NCBI GenBank assembly: GCA_026709935.1 | Contig: JAPOSC010000048.1 | Location: 62,001 to 126,000, forward strand | Direction: 5' to 3' | From: Thiotrichales bacterium | Lineage (GTDB): Bacteria > Pseudomonadota > Gammaproteobacteria > HK1 | DNA: 64,000 nt | In this document: piece after piece, positions 59,420 through 64,000 of the stretch | Numbering within the stretch: position 1 is the first letter of the stretch | Layout of the letters: the number at the start of each line of letters is the position of its first letter | Program-made: the position numbers and the translations under genes | Notes under the pieces: generated by a model | Database searches by the model: none | Told to the model about the DNA's origin: nothing | Seen by the model: the letters and a program-made list of their open reading frames with translations, nothing else

Positions 59420-61429
59420 TCAATCCAGGCCCATCTCGCGCTTCCGGCGCTGTACCCAGGCCCGGATGAGGCGGTCCGCGATGATCGCGATGAACGCGAC
59501 GCAGAGCCCCGCCACGATCCCGCGTCCGGTATCGGCCTTGGTCAGCGCGATGTAGACCTCCTGGCCGAGGTCGCGGGTGCCGACGAGGGCGGTGATGACG
59601 AGCATGCTGAGCGCCAGCATGATGGTCTGATTGATCCCGAGCATGATCTCCGGGAGCGCAATCGGAAGCCGTACCTTCCACAGAGTCTGCCGGCGCGTGC
59701 AGCCGGCTGCGGTGGCGGCCTCGATGAGCTGCGCCGGGACCTGGCGCAGCCCGTGCGCGGTGTAGCGCACCGCAGGCGCCACCGCATAGGCGACCACCGC
59801 AATGAGCGCGGAGAAATCCCCGACCCGGAACAGCATCACCACCGGGATCAGGTAGACGAAGGAGGGCAGCGTCTGCAGCGTGTCGATGACTACCTGCACG
59901 ACGCGGTGCACCCGATCGTTTCCCGCCGTCCATATTCCGACGGGAATGCCGATGCACGACGCGATGAGCACGGACACCCCGCAGAGGTAGACGGTGATCA
60001 TCGACTTCTCCCAGTTGCCCGTGACCGCCATGAACAGGGCGAGGGTGCCGGTGAGCATCGCGAGCCGCCAGCCTCCGAGCCGGTGTCCCGCGATGGCGAC
60101 CGCGGCGATCACCGCCGGCCACGGTACGGTGGTGAGAAAGCGCTTGACCGGGATCAGCAGGTTGAACAGCAGCCAGGTCTTGATCGCCTCCAGATGGTCG
60201 TAAAAGTTGACGTTGATCCACTTGATGAGATCGGACCACAGGTGCGCGGTGCTCACCTCCAGAGATTCCGGATAATCCTGAACCCCGGGAGCGACGAATC
60301 CGACCAGCCAGCCACCGGCGAGCACCGCGACGGCCGCGATCAGGAAGGGGTGGCGCCGGAAGAAAGGCGCGGCGGCGGCGCCGTGCGCCGGGGGCGGGCG
60401 GTCGGCGAACGCCTGGGACAGCCGATCGAGCGCGATGGCGAGCAGCGTGATGGCGAGCCCGGCTTCCACGCCATCTCCGATGCGCAGGCGCTTGAGTGAG
60501 GTCAGCACGTCGTAGCCGAGCCCGCCGGCACCGATCATCGATGCGATGATCACCATGTTGAGCGAGAGCATGATGACCTGATTGATCCCGACCATCAGCG
60601 AGGGGCGGGCGGACGGCACCAGCACCTTCCACAGGAGCTGGCGGCGCGAGCAGCCGGCCATGCGCCCGAACTCGACGATCTCGGCCGGCACCTGGTGCAG
60701 CGCGAGCATTGTCACCCGCACCATCGGCGGCGTCGCGTAGATCACGGTGGCGATCAGTGCGGCCACCGGGCCGAATCCGAACAGGAAGAGGACCGGTACC
60801 AGATAGGCGAAGATCGGGACCGTCTGCATCAGATCCAGGACGGGCGCGAGCAGGCGTTCGACGCGGGCGCTGCGGAACCCCGCGATGCCGAGCAGCAGGC
60901 CCGCGCCGGCTCCGAGGGGCACCGCGATCACGATCGAGGCCAGGGTCACCATGGCGCTGTCCCACTGGCCGAACACCGCGAGATAGAGCAGGGCGCCGGC
61001 GACCAGCGCCGCGAGCCCGAAGCCGCGGGCGGAGAGCCCCATCAGCGCGCACAGCACAATGAGTGCGATCCACGGAACTCGCGGAACCACCTCCACCGCG
61101 TCGCGTCCGATGCCGCGCGAGAAACCTTCCGCGAACAGGCTCTGCGCGGCGCGCAGGGGCCATTCGAGCAGCCACGCGATGGAGCGGGTCATCTCCTGGA
61201 AGGTGAAGAGCCCGAGGTCGAAGTCGTTGACCAGCCACTTCATCAAGTCGCTGATCCAGAAGCGCAAGGGGACGATCCAGGACTCGGGGTAGACCGCCAC
61301 GCCAGGGAGCGCCTCCCGCCCGAGGTGTGCGCCCGTCGCGGCCGCCAGCAGGACGAGCCACGCCACGGCATGGCGGCGGGCGGGAATCCGTGCGAGCCAA
61401 CCGCCGCGCGGGACCGCCGCGATCGTCAC
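59420..61429 (-). CDS. Betaine/choline-type ABC transporter permease, two fused permease domains
   Basis: 669 residues made of two ProW-like halves. Half 1 has WDSAMVTLASIVIAVPLGAGAGLLLGI and the EAA-like LHQVPAEIVEFGRMAGCSRRQLLWKVLVP. Half 2 has WEKSMITVYLCGVSVLIASCIGIPVGI and LRQVPAQLIEAATAAGCTRRQTLWKVRLP. Each ends in a conserved IN(Q)xIMLxLxM segment. A tandem fusion would let one polypeptide provide both membrane subunits. GTG 61429 is the likely start. It lies about 165 bases after the ATPase gene on the same strand. Confidence 0.92.
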   Translation of the reverse strand: MTIAAVPRGGWLARIPARRHAVAWLVLLAAATGAHLGREALPGVAVYPESWIVPLRFWISDLMKWLVNDFDLGLFTFQEMTRSIAWLLEWPLRAAQSLFAEGFSRGIGRDAVEVVPRVPWIALIVLCALMGLSARGFGLAALVAGALLYLAVFGQWDSAMVTLASIVIAVPLGAGAGLLLGIAGFRSARVERLLAPVLDLMQTVPIFAYLVPVLFLFGFGPVAALIATVIYATPPMVRVTMLALHQVPAEIVEFGRMAGCSRRQLLWKVLVPSARPSLMVGINQVIMLSLNMVIIASMIGAGGLGYDVLTSLKRLRIGDGVEAGLAITLLAIALDRLSQAFADRPPPAHGAAAAPFFRRHPFLIAAVAVLAGGWLVGFVAPGVQDYPESLEVSTAHLWSDLIKWINVNFYDHLEAIKTWLLFNLLIPVKRFLTTVPWPAVIAAVAIAGHRLGGWRLAMLTGTLALFMAVTGNWEKSMITVYLCGVSVLIASCIGIPVGIWTAGNDRVHRVVQVVIDTLQTLPSFVYLIPVVMLFRVGDFSALIAVVAYAVAPAVRYTAHGLRQVPAQLIEAATAAGCTRRQTLWKVRLPIALPEIMLGINQTIMLALSMLVITALVGTRDLGQEVYIALTKADTGRGIVAGLCVAFIAIIADRLIRAWVQRRKREMGLD

Positions 61430-61539
61430 GCGCGAGCCTCCGGATGCCCCGAGCCGCGTCGATCCCTGCCGTCGCGCCGAATCTTCGAACCGGAGTCATC
61501 CAACGCTTGAGCGGTTCTCCGGCTCCTTGCCGATAACAA

Positions 61540-61555
61540 GTGAAATTTCCGGGCT
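61540..61555 (-). repeat. Dispersed repeat, copy 4 (inverted)
   Basis: GTGAAATTTCCGGGC is the inverse of the first 15 bases of the repeat found at 44517 and 59311. It lies between the ATPase and permease genes. Confidence 0.55.
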
Positions 61556-61594
61556 GGAGGGAGGAGGCTGTCGCCGGCGGTGACGGTCACGGTT

Positions 61595-62695
61595 TCAACG
61601 CGGGCCGGGTGACATCGACACGTGTCTCGCCGAGTCCGAGGGCGGCTTCTCCAGTCCGACCAGCACCGGGAGGACATCTTCCCGGCCGAGCGAGCCGACT
61701 ACCGCGCCATGCTCGTCGAGAACCGCGAAGGGGGTATCTTCGGCAGTGACGGCGATGGCCACCTCCTGCACCCTGGCGTCCGCGCGCACCTCGCCCGCCG
61801 TGGACTCGGCCGGCGCGCTCATGACCGCGCGCACGGAGAGCACCTTGGCGCGTGGGATCTCGCGGGTGAAGTCGGCGACGTAGCCGTTGGCCGGGCGGGT
61901 GACCAGGTCTTCGGGCGTACCGATCTGGATGATGGCGCCGTCCTTCATGATGGCGATGCGGTCGGCGAGCCGAATCGCCTCGTCGAAGTCGTGGGTGATG
62001 AAGACGATGGTCTTGCGCAGCATCGACTGGAGGCGCATGAACTCGTCCTGCATCTCCCGGCGGATGAGGGGGTCGAGGGCGGAGAACGGTTCGTCGAGGA
62101 ACCAGATCCAGGGCTCGACCGCGAGGGAGCGCGCAATGCCGACCCGCTGCTGCTGCCCGCCGGAGAGCTCGCGCGGGTAGTAACGTTCGCGCCCGCCGAG
62201 ACCCACCAGCTCGATGACCTCCAGAGCGCGCCGCTCGCGTTCGGCGCGCGCCATGCCCTGTACCTCCAGGGGAAAGGCGACGTTGCCGAGCACGTTCAGG
62301 TGCGGGAGCAGCGCGAAGTGCTGGAAGACCATTCCCATCTTGTGGCGGCGGAGCTCGATGAGCTTCTTCTCCGGCATCGCCAGGAGATCTTCGCCGTTGA
62401 AGAGGATCTGGCCGGCGGTGGGCTCGATCAGCCTGGACATGCAGCGCACGAGGGTCGACTTGCCGGAGCCCGAGAGTCCCATGATCACGAAGATCTCGCC
62501 CTCGCGTACCCACAGGGTCGCGTCCCGGACGGCGGGGATGAGTCCGGCGGCGTGCAGCTCTTCAAGGGAAACGGTGGCGGAACGCCGATCGAGGAAGCGC
62601 CCGGCGCCATCGCCGAAGAGCTTCCATACCGCTTCGCACTCGAGCATCGGTTCAGGCTCGGACATGGCGATCCGCACCTGGGGCTCTGCGGACAT
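61595..62695 (-). CDS. Betaine/choline-type ABC transporter ATP-binding protein (ProV/OpuAA-like)
   Basis: 366 residues. Walker A MGLSGSGKST, Q-loop FQHFALLPHLNVL, signature RELSGGQQQRVGIARS, Walker B WIWFLDEPFSALD and switch ITHDFDEAI. The region before Walker A (WKLFGDGAGRFLDRRSATVS) is the ProV/OpuAA-type insertion, and a CBS-like tail follows (PFAVLDEHGAVVGSLGRED). It is upstream of the permease and about 220 bases after the binding-protein gene. ATG 62695 has no clear ribosome-binding site; ATG 62665 is possible. Confidence 0.92.
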   Translation of the reverse strand: MSAEPQVRIAMSEPEPMLECEAVWKLFGDGAGRFLDRRSATVSLEELHAAGLIPAVRDATLWVREGEIFVIMGLSGSGKSTLVRCMSRLIEPTAGQILFNGEDLLAMPEKKLIELRRHKMGMVFQHFALLPHLNVLGNVAFPLEVQGMARAERERRALEVIELVGLGGRERYYPRELSGGQQQRVGIARSLAVEPWIWFLDEPFSALDPLIRREMQDEFMRLQSMLRKTIVFITHDFDEAIRLADRIAIMKDGAIIQIGTPEDLVTRPANGYVADFTREIPRAKVLSVRAVMSAPAESTAGEVRADARVQEVAIAVTAEDTPFAVLDEHGAVVGSLGREDVLPVLVGLEKPPSDSARHVSMSPGPR

Positions 62696-62913
62696 GGCGG
62701 ATTCGGGGGGTGGAACGCAATGACGCGCGTCGCCCGGGGGCAGCGCACGCCACCGCCCCCGAGCGGGGCTCGGGAGCTGGCCCGACGACCATCGTCGGGC
62801 TCCTCATCCCGGGTCGGACAGGATCATTCCGGTTTCACGCGAGCATCGTCGGTGATGCATCGTCCGCTGAATCCCGAATCTCGCCGGTCCGACATGTCAG
62901 GCGCGACATGAGC

Positions 62914-63864
62914 CTACTGCGTCCATGCCGTCCAGCGGTCCGTGTTCGCCGCCATCCAGGCCGCCACCACATCGTCCACGCTCTTGCCGGCGAGATCGAC
63001 CTCGCCCACCATCAACCCCATCTCCTGGTTGGTGAGGGTGAAGTTGCGTATCGCGCGATAGGCATTCGGCCACTTCTCCTCGCCACCCTTCCAGCCGACC
63101 TTCTTGATCCAGCCGCGCGGCTTGCCACAGTCGTAGGCCTTGTCGGGGTTGATGCCCCATGCCGGGTCCGAGTAGCACTCGTCGGTATAGCGGGGGAAGT
63201 CGACCCATTCGCCCTCGTACTTGATGGGCGCCCAGTGCGGCGTGTAGATCCAGAGCAGGATCGGCGCCTGACGCTGCACCGCGGACTCCAGCTCGGCGAA
63301 GAGCGCCGCGTCGGTGCCGGCGTGCACGACCTCGTAGTCGAGCTCCAGTGCGTCGGCGCGCTCGTCGTCGTAGCCACCCCACGTGACCGGGCCGCCCAGG
63401 TAGCGCCCCTTCGGGTGGGTCTCCGGGGTGGAGAACGCCTCTGCGCAGTCATTGAGCGCGTTCCAGTCCGGGAGCCCCGGGCATTTCTCCTTCATGTAGA
63501 GCGGATACCACCATTCCTCGATCGCGACCATGCCGGTCTCGCCGAGATCGACGGTCTTGGCGGTCGCGAGCGAAGCCTCCATGGCATCCTTGCCGGTGGT
63601 CTCCCACATCTCCATCGCGACGTGCAGATCGCCGGTCTCCAGGCCCGCGAACTGCGCGATGTAGTCGGCCTGCACGTACTCGACGTTGTAGCCCATCTCC
63701 TCGAGCACCGCGCCCATGATCTGGGTGGTGATGTACTGGCCGGTCCAGTCGTGGATAGTGAGCTTGATCGGATCCTTCGACTCCACGGCGGTCGCCGCGA
63801 GCGGTCCGGCGAGGGCCGTCGACGCCAGCGCCGCGGCCGCGAGTCTTTTCATGGTGGTCCTCAT
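62914..63864 (-). CDS. Betaine/choline-type ABC transporter substrate-binding protein
   Basis: 316 residues, signal peptide ending LAGPLAATAVESK. OpuAC/ProX fold: IKLTIHDWTGQYITTQIMGAVLEEMGYNVEYVQADY, LETGDLHVAMEMWETT, EEWWYPLYMKEKCPGLPDW and APILLWIYTPHWA supply the Trp/Tyr-rich cage for quaternary amines. It binds glycine betaine, choline or proline betaine in the periplasm. ATG 63864 follows AAGGAGA. It is the first gene of the importer operon; the promoter should lie in 63865-64000. Confidence 0.92.
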   Translation of the reverse strand: MRTTMKRLAAAALASTALAGPLAATAVESKDPIKLTIHDWTGQYITTQIMGAVLEEMGYNVEYVQADYIAQFAGLETGDLHVAMEMWETTGKDAMEASLATAKTVDLGETGMVAIEEWWYPLYMKEKCPGLPDWNALNDCAEAFSTPETHPKGRYLGGPVTWGGYDDERADALELDYEVVHAGTDAALFAELESAVQRQAPILLWIYTPHWAPIKYEGEWVDFPRYTDECYSDPAWGINPDKAYDCGKPRGWIKKVGWKGGEEKWPNAYRAIRNFTLTNQEMGLMVGEVDLAGKSVDDVVAAWMAANTDRWTAWTQ

Positions 63865-64000
63865 CGTCGTTCTCCTTGCACGTTTCGGTTGTGGGTCCGG
63901 TGGCTGGAACGCGTGACGGGTGATCCGAAGGATCCGCCGGCCTGCTCCGGCCCGCCGACCGGTGATCGATAGTGATGATCGCGCCACGATTCGGCGACTG

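Overview
The window is GC-rich throughout, judged by eye, apart from a visibly more AT-rich stretch at about 47.8-50.9 kb. Its housekeeping block is clpS-clpA, an argD-type aminotransferase, dapE, yciB, trpS, scpA-scpB-rluB, tRNA-Val, gltX, tRNA-Ala and tRNA-Glu. That order, together with ispH and the class of glutamyl-tRNA synthetase, suggests a high-GC gammaproteobacterium. Glycine-betaine transport, an EctD-like dioxygenase, a GMC oxidoreductase, a hydroxyproline-epimerase-type enzyme and many decayed genes fit a marine or host-associated lifestyle. The taxonomic and lifestyle statements are inference.

Layout. 0-3.6 kb: end of a corrinoid-activation (ASKHA) protein, then a decayed cluster made of a frameshifted AlbA_2/HATPase gene, an intact ParA-like ATPase and a broken AAA-ATPase-like gene. 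3.9-9 kb: FAD-linked D-lactate/glycolate-type dehydrogenase, ispH, a SOUL haem-binding lipoprotein, an nhaA fragment, a serine-glyoxylate-type aminotransferase and a nucleotidyltransferase fragment. 9-17.2 kb: a nine-gene minus-strand operon for modified membrane lipids (desaturase, FAD oxidoreductase, DUF1365, two CFA-synthase-like methyltransferases, DUF2878, DUF1295, DUF1475, exported protein); every junction but one is a 4-base ATGA/GTGA overlap. 17.6-30 kb: the housekeeping block. 30-38.5 kb: a heterodimeric ABC exporter, EamA and MFS transporters, a proline-racemase-family enzyme and a SCO copper chaperone. 38.7-43.1 kb: a minus-strand operon of PhyH dioxygenase, COG4091 dehydrogenase, amidase and a glutaredoxin-DinB fusion. 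43.8-46.3 kb: M50 protease and GMC oxidoreductase. 46.4-51.2 kb: accessory region with a nucleotidyltransferase module between direct repeats, a TbpB-like surface lipoprotein with a frameshift at a G7 run, and a small RHH protein. 51.3-54.8 kb: trypsin-fold protein, amino-acid oxidase, HD-domain protein and HicA-HicB. 55-64 kb: SDR, small lipoprotein, choline-kinase-like protein, amtB with sigma-54 and NtrC sites, and a betaine/choline-type ABC importer.

The most interesting signal is the glutaredoxin-DinB gene at 38729-39490 (minus). It has a good ribosome-binding site and ATG, and a single in-frame TGA exactly where the family has the first Cys of its CxxC motif. This makes it a strong candidate selenoprotein (UxxC). 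Other observations worth following are the coupled lipid operon with two methyltransferases, the possible phase-variable lipoprotein, a 64-bp inverted copy of a protease gene that now encodes part of the tail of the neighbouring oxidase, a family of dispersed intergenic repeats, and the repeat-flanked nucleotidyltransferase module.
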